A stretch of 28,491 bases of DNA from Bigelowiella natans CCMP2755 (lineage: Eukaryota > Cercozoa > Chlorarachniophyceae), in contig ADNK01003016.1 of NCBI GenBank assembly GCA_000320545.1, forward strand, positions 1 through 28,491, given 5' to 3'. Below the pieces are notes generated by a model that was not told the origin of the DNA, made no database searches, and saw only the letters and a list, made by a program, of their open reading frames with translations. Positions 9,869-18,901 of this stretch are shown here, in pieces; the stretch's first letter is position 1; every line of letters starts with the position of its first letter. Both the position numbers and the translations under genes were made by a program.

Positions 9869-10602
9869 ATCTACACTTGTATTTTGTTGTTGACTACGGG
9901 CCAGAGAGCCATCAAAGGGGGCTGCACATTTCACCACCTGTTGGATACAGACTGAAGGAAGTTTTGGACTTCAGTCCCTTCGCATCCAATTTTGAGACAG
10001 ACAGGTGCACATAATTACTAAGCGACATCAAAATATGGAGAATTTAATAAAGAATATAGCCCTATTTTATCACAAAGTGTCGCTTGACTAGTACTTATTT
10101 GTCTTTCAAACCTGGCTACATATGTCGGAAATTGGCGAGTCGGAGATCTCATCATTATTATCATCATTTTCTTATTTTTGGTGAAATATCATGCAGTCGC
10201 ATCCAAGAAAGAACCATTGTTTTTGGCGAAGTATCACGAAGTAGTCAGCAAGAAAGTACATGCCTTTATGAGATCGTTAGGAGATTATCGATGGATCTCT
10301 GGTTACACTCTTAAGATTTTTTGTCATGAGCAGGCTGAGCAGTCACTTTGGCATACACGTACTTCTTCGCGCCATGTCCCCTTGTAGAGGGGAAGGCCAA
10401 TCTCGTGAGGAAGAAGACCACAGCGTGAAGTCTTTACCCCGATAAGTCCTTATCTGCGATGATGACTCTTGTTTCAGGTTTGAGCAACCAAAAAGGAAGA
10501 GTGGAATATGTTCTGATGAGTGTGTTGATGATGATGATGTTCAAGAGTTTGTTCCGGAAGCAAAGCCTCTGATGAGTGTGTTGTTGGTGATGATGTTAAG
10601 AG
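9869..10602. promoter_or_regulatory. Divergent spacer between FYVE-START and TERT, TERT 5' exon(s) probably inside
   Basis: Promoters of both genes should lie here. The TERT start codon is also expected: the first secure TERT exon frame (from 10603) has a stop at 10597 and no ATG. Candidates are an ATG near 10372 followed by GTGAGG, and an exon from about 10478 (FEQPKRKSGICSDECVDDDD). Neither is proven. Confidence 0.45.
10175..10256. repeat. Imperfect tandem duplication, period 45
   Basis: TTTTTGG(T/C)GAA(A/G)TATCA begins both copies, at 10175 and 10220. Read in one plus frame the copies give VKYHAVASKK and AKYHEVVSKK, so it could be part of a 5' exon. Confidence 0.8.
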
Positions 10603-10622
10603 TTGGTTCCGCAAGCAAAGCC
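10512..10622. repeat. 56/55-base tandem duplication at the TERT 5' end
   Basis: TCTGATGAGTGTGTTG starts at 10512 and 10568. Both copies end in AAGCAAAGCC. The second lacks one base (GTTCAAGAG versus GTTAAGAG), so the two copies are in different frames. Confidence 0.9.
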
Positions 10623-11744
10623 TCTCCGGGAATTCCTTCAGGCCCAGCCCTTCTGCGTTCCCCTTGATCGACTTGTTCAAGAGCAAGGCCTGGAGGAAGA
10701 GGAGGATTTCTTGCAATTCTTGAAAGATACTGTTGTTGCACCATCACCGGAAGCTTCCTCATTCTGGAGTTCGCAGGTACTTGATTCCCCCCCTTCTTAC
10801 TTTGGTTATTGGAAACATAAACATTGTTTTCCTATCTCAAAGGAGGGGCCATTGTACAAAGAAGGGACCAATAAATTTTCGGAGGTATTATTAGCACAAT
10901 TAGGCTATCTCTCCCCCTGATCATAAGTCATATATTTAATTTTATCAGGGAATGTATATGATAGCAATGAGGTCAATAGATCAGTTGGTGGGGTCCAAAT
11001 CGGGCAATATTCTAGCAAAGGGCTTTCGAAGGTCAACATACATATATTCACGGTCTCTCTTCTCTCTCTCTGAGGTTGTGGTTTGCAGAATTGCAGAGGG
11101 AAAAAGCAGCGGTTCTCAACTCTTTCCATTCCTACAATCGGTCCAGAACAATGAGATGGTGATTGTGTTGTGTTTCATACTGCTGAGCCATTAGTAGCCT
11201 TCCTCACATTAATGGCTAAACTCATTAATCTTTTTGAAAGGTGCTACAGCTGTTGCAGAAGCCATGGGAGGTGAATAAGACCATAGTACGGATATATATG
11301 ACTTTGTTTCACTGGAAGTTCCTATAGGTGCTACTTAATCGGTTGGGAGACGGATTGATGGTTTTGCTGTTGACAAAATCACTTATATTTACTAAGCTGC
11401 CAAATAGATGCTTCCTCCAGGTCGTACTAGAGGTGGTTTTGAGTCGTCGTTAATCTATTGGACCAAAGTCAATTACAGATTCTTGAGTCATCGTTAATCT
11501 ATCGGACCAAAGTCAATTACTGATTCTCCCTGGTTTTTCAGATAGCTGGAGTGCCGGTTTCTAAATATCGTCAAGAGAACAGAAGCAGCATTTATGTCCC
11601 TTTGTCCAGCGAAACGGAGAATTTCCAAAATGATGGTCAAGACGCGTGTGAAGACAACCAAATAGGAGGTGGTTTGCAGATTGAAAAGAAGAGACCATCG
11701 CAGAATAAAAGCAATCATAACATTAAGTCTCTCAATAACATTTG
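10603..11744 (+). other. TERT: TERT TEN domain exons and linker
   Basis: Six exons. Landmarks are LREFLQ...LDRLVQEQGL, then SGNILAKGFRR (the conserved N(V/I)LxxGF element), the 10-codon exon VLQLLQKPWE (11241-11270), VLLNRLGDGLMVLLL with the RxGD element, and IAGVPVSKY (the CGxPxY element). The end of the 11542 exon is a hydrophilic linker. The TEN domain anchors telomeric DNA and interacts with the telomerase RNA. Confidence 0.85.
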
Positions 11745-13553
11745 GTAAGTCTCCACATCTCGTTTTGGTGCTATATTATTCCAACCTAGTAACCATTTTC
11801 TACTGCTACTACTCAGTTTAAATCGAATGTCACTTTTCTATGGACAATTTCACAATCACGGTCGCATCAATGTCGGCCTTCCTCCTAATGTGAGAATAAA
11901 TGAGCCTACTATTTGAACAATCTCAATATCGTTTGAAATCTCAACTAGCATATTTCCAAACTTAGCACATTCTCTGCCAATCAAATCCATCGCGAAACGG
12001 TGCCAAAAAGGTTGTTGCGACTGTATTGTCTCCATAGGTTGTTCGTATTAGTAACCTAATGGTAAATAATTAATACACGGATTTATTAGGTGATTGGTCG
12101 GATTATTTTCGATCTAACGCTAGACTAAATATTTAGGTGATTGGTCGGATTTTCGATCTAACGCTAGACCCTAAAGGCAGGCCGAAGCAACTTCCTCAAG
12201 TAGTACCAGCTTACTAGAATATCTTCCATTTCTTCATCCTCATCTCCAATGTTGTATTTGTCCAGAGGCTGAAACGGGCAATCGGACTATTCCAAAAAAT
12301 GATATCCAATCACCGCCACTGCCAATATGCGGGTATTTTTACGAGCTGTTGTGCGACAATGACACAACTACAATCATCACCACCAATACCACCACCATCC
12401 TCGACTGAGTCCTCCACGAAGAAGCTCCTCCCAGATTCCTCCTGTCCTACTTCCAACTCAAAAGTAGTAGTGGTAGTAGTAGTAGTAGTAGTAGTAGTAG
12501 TGATAGAAGTAGTAGTAGTAGTAGTAGTAATCATCTCACCTTGTTCGTCTTTGATTATTTTGGTCATCGCGGTATTATTTATGTGTGCTATTATTCTTAA
12601 TATTATTATTACAGCCTCCATGTTGTAGTTCCTTTGAGAGCGCATCAGGTATGTTCGAAAACCTTTCAATGAAAAACCTACTCAATCTCCACACACCACC
12701 GCAAAAAGTGGCAAGCTTCATAAGGGAAGTAATCATGAGGATCGTTCCAAAGCAGCTTTGGGGAGGCAAAGGAAACTTTAAAATCTTCCAGAAAACAATA
12801 CACAAATTTTTGAATCTCGGGAGATACGAATCTCTAACAGTACACGAGATTATGCTTAACGTTAAGGTTGGCTCTACTATTTTCCTCATGCTTGAATTCA
12901 TTAATTGAGCAGCACTGAATACTACTTGAGAATGTAATGATGATCTTAGGTCACTACATTTGATTGCTTCAAAGCCGTACTATCGAATGCTGGTAAGGAA
13001 GAGGAGGAGGAGGAGGAGGAGGAGGAGGAGAGAAAGAAGCTATCACAGCAGGCAGCAGCAGCTCGGTATGCATGTATATATGCATGCAGTATAGCCCTTC
13101 TGAACATTGATTCAGGAATAGGATAATGATGATCATGGTTGTGACGATGATGATATGTTTTGATGTGTTTAAGGAATGCATCATCAACACGGAAGAAGAA
13201 GGAGAAGAAGAAGAAGAAGAAGAAGAAGAAGAAGAAGAAGCATGGAGCTAAGTCACATCGAGACTTAACGCAGGTGATGTGTGGTTGTTGACCCATCATA
13301 AGAGTGTCGAGTAGTAGTAGTAGTAGTAGTATAAGTAACACTGAGATTATCGAGTACACCACCAACTCGAACTACTTCAAATAATTAGTAGTAACACTGA
13401 GATTATCGAGTACACCACCAACTCGAACTTCAAATAAATTACTCACGTGTAGACCATAGTCGCTTGGATGAAATGGCTGATGGATGACTTGGTGTTGCCT
13501 CTTGTCCGGACCAACTTCTACTGCACAGAGGGGATGTAAGGATGGAACTGTAT

Positions 13554-13587
<34 letters not shown>

Positions 13588-14112
13588 CTCACACCGCATC
13601 TGTCTAGGTGTTCTTCTGCTGTCAGAATAAAAGCATCCTATAATAATACTACGTTTGTTCTTTAGGCCGGACAAAATGAAGGTGCTCTACTACCCTCGCC
13701 AAGTGTGGCAACAGATCCAGCGAATGTGATGATTAATACTTAATAATAATAATGATACAGTTAATACTTTCCCCTAAACTGCGTACTTCATAATAATGCA
13801 GATACAGTTAATACTTTCCCCTAAACTGCGTACTCCATAATAATGCAGATACAGTTAATACTTTCCCCTAAAATGCGTACTCCGCCTCCCATCAATCCGT
13901 GATCTTGGCAGCCAACAGATGCTTGCATCCCTCCATCACCCTCCATCATTCCTTCATCATCCATCATTTGTAGGTACTGCAAACAAGGCAACCTAGGCTT
14001 GCAGCTGCTAACACCTGAGGAGAGTAGTTCGATCTTGCTCAATAAAAAGAAACGATGTTTGGGGTAGTAGTAATAGTAGTAGTAGTGGTAGTAGTATGTA
14101 GCCATGTATCAT

Positions 14113-14144
<32 letters not shown>

Positions 14145-14400
14145 ATATTTTATGACAATTCAGACCGTTATTAGTTATTAATATATTTGTGAGCAGCAGC
14201 TGCAATGTCGATAATTGGGTAGCGTTCTTGCTTTGCTCTGCTCTGCTCTACATATTTTAGGTTTGGGAAGCTAAGGTTACTGCCCCGGTTAAATGCAGGT
14301 ACGGTGAGGCCAATCACAAACATGAGATCACGGACAAGGTACTACTATGCTTTGCTCTCTCTTCTAGTCATTTGTCAGGAATGGATGATAAGATATGGTG

Positions 14401-14431
<31 letters not shown>

Positions 14432-14583
14432 ATCCTATAATATTCGTGATAAAAATACGCTGACGACCCAACACCATTGGCAACGAATATGATAGATTCA
14501 GCAGCGCTCTACATCAAAGATGCTCCAAGCATTTTCCAGAGGCGCTGGTACTACTACTACCACTACTACTACTAGTACTAGTG

Positions 14584-14614
<31 letters not shown>

Positions 14615-15837
14615 TGGTAGTGGTAGCGGTAGTATTAGCATCGAAACAGAACACCTTGTGGTTAATATATATCATGAGTAGTATCATATATTATGATTAT
14701 TATTTCAAGCGCTCAATAATCATGCTCTCTCACTCTTAGAAGACGACCGAGAACAAAAATGAAATGACTCCTCATGTGTCCTTGTTTCAAAGAGCTGGTG
14801 TTAAGCGTAAGCGTAAGGTACTGTATATATTCAATGATGATGATGATAATGGGAACAACCCCAATTGATGATGCTATCTCTCGTAAATACAATATCTGAC
14901 TTCTTATCTACCACAAAACAATGACGTAATAATAGGAAGCTGCTACCTGCTCAGAAGCTCCAAAGGAATTTTGGTCAGTCAACAGCGAACTACAAGACGT
15001 TTTTGAAGTCCTTAAGTTTGAGTACAAGGTTTGATTCATAAGCAGCCTGTTGTATATTAATAATAGGCATCATCATCACAGATAGTATCAATATGCTGGC
15101 CAACATACAAATATCATTATTTTTCTATCACTACTACAACTACTGCTACTACTGCTACTTTTCATAGAAGAACCCAGAGTTGCTTGGGGCATCGACTTTT
15201 GGATACGAAGACTTTCACCAAAGGTAAGAAGTTGTATGCCAACACATTACCAACAACAACAACAACAACAACAACCACCACCAGGAGCACTCACAGTCTT
15301 TTCGGCCACACACACACACACACAAACACACAAATATATGATGATTATCTTTTTGCAGATTATATTTGCATATATGTAGTTATGTGATTATTATCCTCCT
15401 TTGCAGATATTGGCAGTTTGTGACATCTGTTCGTAAGGAGCATTCAGCAAGGAGTTTGGGGGGGAAGAAGCTTCTTCTTCCTGAAAAAGTAGTCCCCGAG
15501 GTGTTTGGCGCCTCGTGTGATGTGAGCAAGTGCTTTGACACCATAAAAAAACAGAAACTTGTTCAGATCGTCTCAAAGGTTGTATAATATTGCTGAAATG
15601 ATACAAGTAATCTTATCTGCCAAACAATAATTGGGGAAGGGCTCTTAGTGTCATTGGGAAGAACTTACTATCAAATATATGAACAATAGGTTTTGAGATG
15701 CAGCAGCTATATTTTCCATCGTTTCTGTATCATGTAAGACCTCCTTCTCCATTCACACATTGCTGTGTTTTAATTTACTTTAGATGGTGATGATGATGAT
15801 GATGATGATGATGGTGATAATGAGACAGACAACTATC

Positions 15838-15881
<44 letters not shown>

Positions 15882-16334
15882 CATTAGATCCCCTGCTCCA
15901 TGGCAAAAATGCTCTGGTACTACTCGTTATAATAAGAACTTTAAAACGAACACAGTAAGAATCCCAAGGACTGAATTTTTGGAAGTACTGAAAAACACCT
16001 ATAACACTGCAAAAGCACAATAAATATCATCATCGTTGCCATGGCTTGATTTGCGATTATAAGTTCAATATTGCGATCTATACCTCTTAGTATTTTTATA
16101 TATCCTGTCTATTGCGATCCATACCTCTTAGTATTTTAATATTTCCTCCTGTCGTGAAGATTTTACTCTCAATCATGATCATAATGATGATGATGATGAT
16201 GATAGTGACAATGCTAAATGTAGACGGAATAAAGCTGCGAATCCAGTACTTGACGTTCGTGCAAACTCCCACTGAAACAGTGGACTTCATAGAACATGTC
16301 AGGACTCGTGCCAGTGCGTGCAAGCCAGGTACTG

Positions 16335-16366
<32 letters not shown>

Positions 16367-16434
16367 GTTACTTCTAGTAGGAGGTGGTGGTGGAGGCGGT
16401 GAAAAGATAGAATGCGAGAGAGGGTGTGGGAAAT

Positions 16435-16481
<47 letters not shown>

Positions 16482-18901
16482 TATTGCACTGAGCAGTAGG
16501 TTTCTCTGATCTGTTTCCTCTCTGTTCTTAGATCGTGTTGTGAGTTGGGTTGGTGATTATCATACTGTGAATAATGATAATCATAATAATAATCATAACA
16601 CTAGGTTCCATCGTCATAGATCTTGTGTACAAGCAACGACTAAGCAGAGAGCAGATCCTGGATCGAATTCAAACGCACATATACGCGAATGTTGTCAAAA
16701 TGGATTGCAGGTTCTACCGCCAACTGCATGGAATACCACAGGTGCTAGTAGTAGTAGAAGTAGTAGTAGTAGTTGTAATAGTAGAAGTAGTAGTAGTAGA
16801 AGTAGTAGTAGTAGTAGCTGTAATAGTGAGAGAAGGCTCTTTGTGGACAACAAGCACGTGCTAAAATGATAAATACACTACTTTGAAGCTGGGGCATTGA
16901 AAAGGAGGGGTAGAACGATAAGAGAATTTCTGAATCCAACCTACCACTTCTTAGGGTTCAGTCATCTCTGCTTTGCTATGCTGTTCATATCTTGGCGATT
17001 TCGAAAGAGAGTGCTTTGACTTTAAAGATCATAAGAGGAGGTTGAGAGGGGGGGTAAAGCGAAAGCACAATGCAGAATCAGCATCCGAAGATTATAACGC
17101 CGTTGATGCTGCTGCTGCTGCTTTAAAACGAGGAGGAGGAGGAGGAGGAGGAGGAGGAGGAGGAGGAGTAGTGAAGCGGCGGAAAAAGAGACGAAGGGGG
17201 GCAATATACAAACGGGTTGTGCGGCCTAGCAGCATTTACCAACGTTCGATGTCCGCATCATCCTCTTCAAAGGAAGGATCTGCGCCGTTATTATCATCAT
17301 CTAACCAAAAAGAAGTTGAACAAGTGACGGCAACGCATCATCGTCTAATGGTGAGACAAATGGATGACTATCTATTCCTGAGCACAGCAAGGGTGGAAGG
17401 TTCTACGTTCGTGAAAAAGATGCATCAAAGGCACCCATCTTATTGCATAAATGTAAATCGATCCAAGACTATAGTATCTGAGGAGGGACTTCTTCACATC
17501 GATGATCATGGTGATGATAATGATGATCATGATAATGATGATGGAAATAATGCAAAGGAATTCAAAAAGAAGACCTCAAGGTTTCTTCCTTGGAATGGCC
17601 TCTTGATCGATACCTACACATTGGAGGTAGTAAGAGTCTTATGAAGCAAAAGAATAGTTATGTAGTTTGAGCTCTAGTTTTTGAGTAAATACTGAAATCC
17701 TTGTTGTTTGTATCACCGACGTTTTATGTCGTGACTTAATCTTTCCTCCTCCCTCTTTAGGTTCGTGGAGATTATTCTCGATATTTGTCCTTCGATCTAC
17801 GATATACACTCACTGTGGAGGCTAGCAGGCAGCCTGGAGAAGCTCTATTGCAGGTGCTCACAGCGCTACTTATAAAAAGGACATATTTTGCCATCATTTC
17901 GGACCCCCACTGTAGAATCATCTTTTGTCGTGAATACATTACTTTACCTCTGTGTGTTATTATTATTTCCCAAGGCGACTAAAAGATTTATTTCTGTGTG
18001 TTATTATTGTTTCCCAAGGCGACTAACCGATTCGTGATTTCGAAGTGTCATCTCATCCTTCTTGATGGGTCAATAGTCAATAGTTTCTTCAGCTGCAATA
18101 GCAAGAATAAGTTTAACCACATTCTGATTACGATATTTCAATGCAGAAACATCAACACGAAGAGGACTGTGGTGCTCAATGTCTACCAGATGTGTGCGTT
18201 TGCTGGTATGTAATGATGATATGAGAAAAACCACCACAATGCACCTGAACCGCCCGAGAATATGTTCCTAAATCTCAGCTATCAAGATGATCGTGTACGC
18301 AAAAGCGGCGAAGATGGCACTTGTTAGTCATTCCCCCCTTTTACAAATTGGTCGCAAGTATGGAATGTTGACATTTTGGTGTCTCTTCCTTTTTCAGAAA
18401 CCTTCATTAGCAAAGAAGATTGCTAGGAGTGCAGTCCAACATCTCATGCAACGGATCAAGACTGTGTTCGAGTATGTTATCGTTGGAGAAACTCTCCGAT
18501 GTATTCTCTCGTAATCCTTAATTTCGTCGTTTTCATTTCTTAGACCACGCATAAGGGGCCAGCTCGGCCTGGATGAAGAGAGGCGGCCGTTTCTTCCCCT
18601 AGCCACTTATGAAAGTCTACCAAAAGGCTCTTTGTGCTCGATGACAAGAGATGAATTGCAGTTTTGTGGGGCATGCGCATTCCACAACGTCCTGGTTTCG
18701 AGGAAGATAAAGTTTCCGGAAGCAACTAAAGGTGAGCTACATGTATGATGTGGATCTCAACGCATGAATTTGGTTCTGTGCTCAGAGTTGGCCAAGTGGA
18801 AGAGCGATATTGTCCGTCGATTGGACGATGCAAAGGGTCTCAAGTTAAGCATTCGTGCAGCAATACATGCTAGTAGATTAATACTCAATATGTGCAAATG
18901 A
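10603..18901 (+). CDS. TERT: Telomerase reverse transcriptase, at least 34 coding exons
   Basis: Catalytic protein subunit of telomerase; copies the RNA template onto chromosome ends in the nucleus. Exons: 10603-10776, 10949-11031, 11089-11158, 11241-11270, 11328-11420, 11542-11744, 11817-11889, 11949-12010, 12038-12050, 12137-12199, 12266-12463, 12615-12866, 12950-12992, 13274-13303, 13460-13535, 13666-13725, 14261-14338, 14496-14547, 14740-14817, 14936-15028, 15168-15223, 15407-15578, 15690-15733, 15888-15916, 16206-16328, 16605-16741, 16955-17626, 17761-17853, 18019-18068, 18147-18205, 18279-18322, 18398-18471, 18544-18731, 18786-18901 (TGA). All joins are GT-AG and in phase; the sum gives 1226 residues. 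TEN, RNA-binding, RT (motifs T, 1, 2, A, B', C, D, E) and C-terminal domains occur in the right order. Weak points: the first exon and start codon are missing, and the 15916/16206 junction is chosen by phase only. The TERT call itself is secure. Confidence 0.93.
11441..11527. repeat. Tandem duplication, period 44, in a TERT intron
   Basis: GAGTC(G/A)TCGTTAATCTAT starts at 11441 and 11485. The array ends about 15 bases before the acceptor of the 11542 exon. Confidence 0.9.
12086..12169. repeat. Tandem duplication, period 47, doubling a TERT 3' splice site and exon start
   Basis: TTAG/GTGATTGGTCGG occurs with exon-like starts at 12090 and 12137. The upstream copy reads into GACTAA, an in-frame stop; the downstream copy gives VIGRIFDLTLDPKG. 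Confidence 0.9.
12464..12531. repeat. (GTA)n microsatellite beginning at a TERT 5' splice site
   Basis: The donor itself is GTAGTAGTGG. The repeat runs directly from the exon edge. Confidence 0.9.
12999..13245. repeat. (GGA)n and (GAA)n purine tracts in a TERT intron
   Basis: GGA triplets at about 12999-13031 and GAA/AAG triplets at about 13188-13240, flanking otherwise ordinary intron sequence. Confidence 0.9.
13333..13437. repeat. Tandem duplication, period 56, in a TERT intron
   Basis: GTAACACTGAGATTATCGAG starts at 13335 and 13391, close to the acceptor of the 13460 exon. Confidence 0.9.
13726..14260. other. Longest TERT intron, with a 47-base three-copy array
   Basis: GATACAGTTAATACTTTCCC starts at 13754, 13801 and 13848 (period 47, last copy partial). 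Further on are GTA triplets at about 14067-14096 and CAT triplets at about 14114-14143. No exon was found inside, and none is needed by phase. Confidence 0.8.
14548..14636. repeat. (TAC)n then (GTA)n in a TERT intron, starting at the donor
   Basis: The intron opens GTACTACTACTACC and switches to GTA triplets at about 14578. The two halves are complementary and could fold on each other. Confidence 0.9.
15784..15876. repeat. (GAT)n and (AT)n tracts in a TERT intron
   Basis: GAT triplets at about 15784-15815, then about eighteen AT units at 15840-15876, ending eleven bases before the exon at 15888. Confidence 0.9.
16070..16150. repeat. Tandem duplication, period 41, in a TERT intron
   Basis: ATTGCGATC(T/C)ATACCTCTTAG starts at 16070 and 16111. 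Each copy ends with a splice-acceptor-like CTCTTAG. Confidence 0.85.
16329..16479. repeat. (TAC)n from the donor, then a (GA)n tract in a TERT intron
   Basis: The intron opens GTACTGCTACTACTAC. A GA run of about twenty units follows at 16437-16479. Confidence 0.9.
16742..16817. repeat. (GTA)n microsatellite at a TERT 5' splice site
   Basis: Directly follows the GIPQ exon; the donor is GTGCTAGTAGTAG. Confidence 0.9.
17131..17169 (+). repeat. (GGA)n expansion within a TERT coding exon
   Basis: Encodes a run of twelve glycines between motifs B' and C, preceded by a five-alanine GCT run at 17107-17121. Confidence 0.95.
17761..18901 (+). other. TERT: TERT C-terminal extension (thumb) exons
   Basis: Seven exons. 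DYSRYLSFDLRYTLTVE follows motif E as in other TERTs. KCHLILLDGNINTKRTVVLNVYQ matches the thumb helix region (LDLQVNSLQ...NIY in human). MTRDELQFCGACAF and the last exon with ELAKWKSDIVRRLD close the protein. The thumb contacts the RNA-DNA duplex. Introns 18069-18146 and 18323-18397 are stopless multiples of three, so read-through isoforms would stay in frame. Confidence 0.85.
17949..18026. repeat. Tandem duplication, period 44, doubling a TERT 3' splice site
   Basis: TCTGTGTGTTATTATT...TTTCCCAAGGCGACTAA occurs twice, at 17949 and 17993. The downstream copy provides the exon start at 18019. Use of the upstream AG would shift the frame by 44 bases. Confidence 0.9.

Larger units (their letters stand above)
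11817..13725 (+). other. TERT: TERT RNA-binding domain exons (CP, QFP, T motifs)
   Basis: Ten exons. INRMSLFYGQFH and VIGRIFDL lead into the CP-like segment LFQKMISNHRHCQYA. The QFP region is in 12615-12866 (VASFIREVIMRIVPKQLWGG, then GRYESLTVHEIM). The 43-base exon 12950-12992 supplies the phase change needed for DVWLL. The T motif spans 13460-13725 (RTNFYCTEG, then VLYYPRQVWQQI). This domain binds the telomerase RNA template boundary. Confidence 0.9.
14261..17626 (+). other. TERT: TERT reverse transcriptase domain exons
   Basis: Eleven exons. Motif 1 KLRLLPR and motif 2 GTVRPITNM are in 14261-14338. SVNSELQDVFEVLKFE and ELLGAST precede motif A, CDVSKCFDT, in 15407-15578 (first catalytic Asp). 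The insertion-in-fingers region covers 15690-16741. Motif B' LHGIPQ|GSVISALLC straddles the 16741/16955 junction. Motif C MDDYL (the other two catalytic Asp), motif D INVNRSKTIV and motif E WNGLLIDT are all in 16955-17626. The catalytic triad is intact. Confidence 0.93.

Noticed and set aside
12310-12669. Minus-strand frames with poly-Thr over the TERT GTA repeat
   Set aside because: Antisense reading of a microsatellite; plus-strand TERT exons with phase-consistent splicing explain the region.
13754-13882. Three-copy 47-base array as a possible CRISPR array
   Set aside because: Copies are contiguous with no unique spacers and lie in an intron of a eukaryotic gene.
10603-18901. Retrotransposon or group II intron reverse transcriptase instead of TERT
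   Set aside because: The TEN-like domain, QFP and T motifs, GIPQGS motif B' and the thumb sequence are TERT-specific, and the gene is single and spliced, without integrase, LTRs or intron RNA structure.
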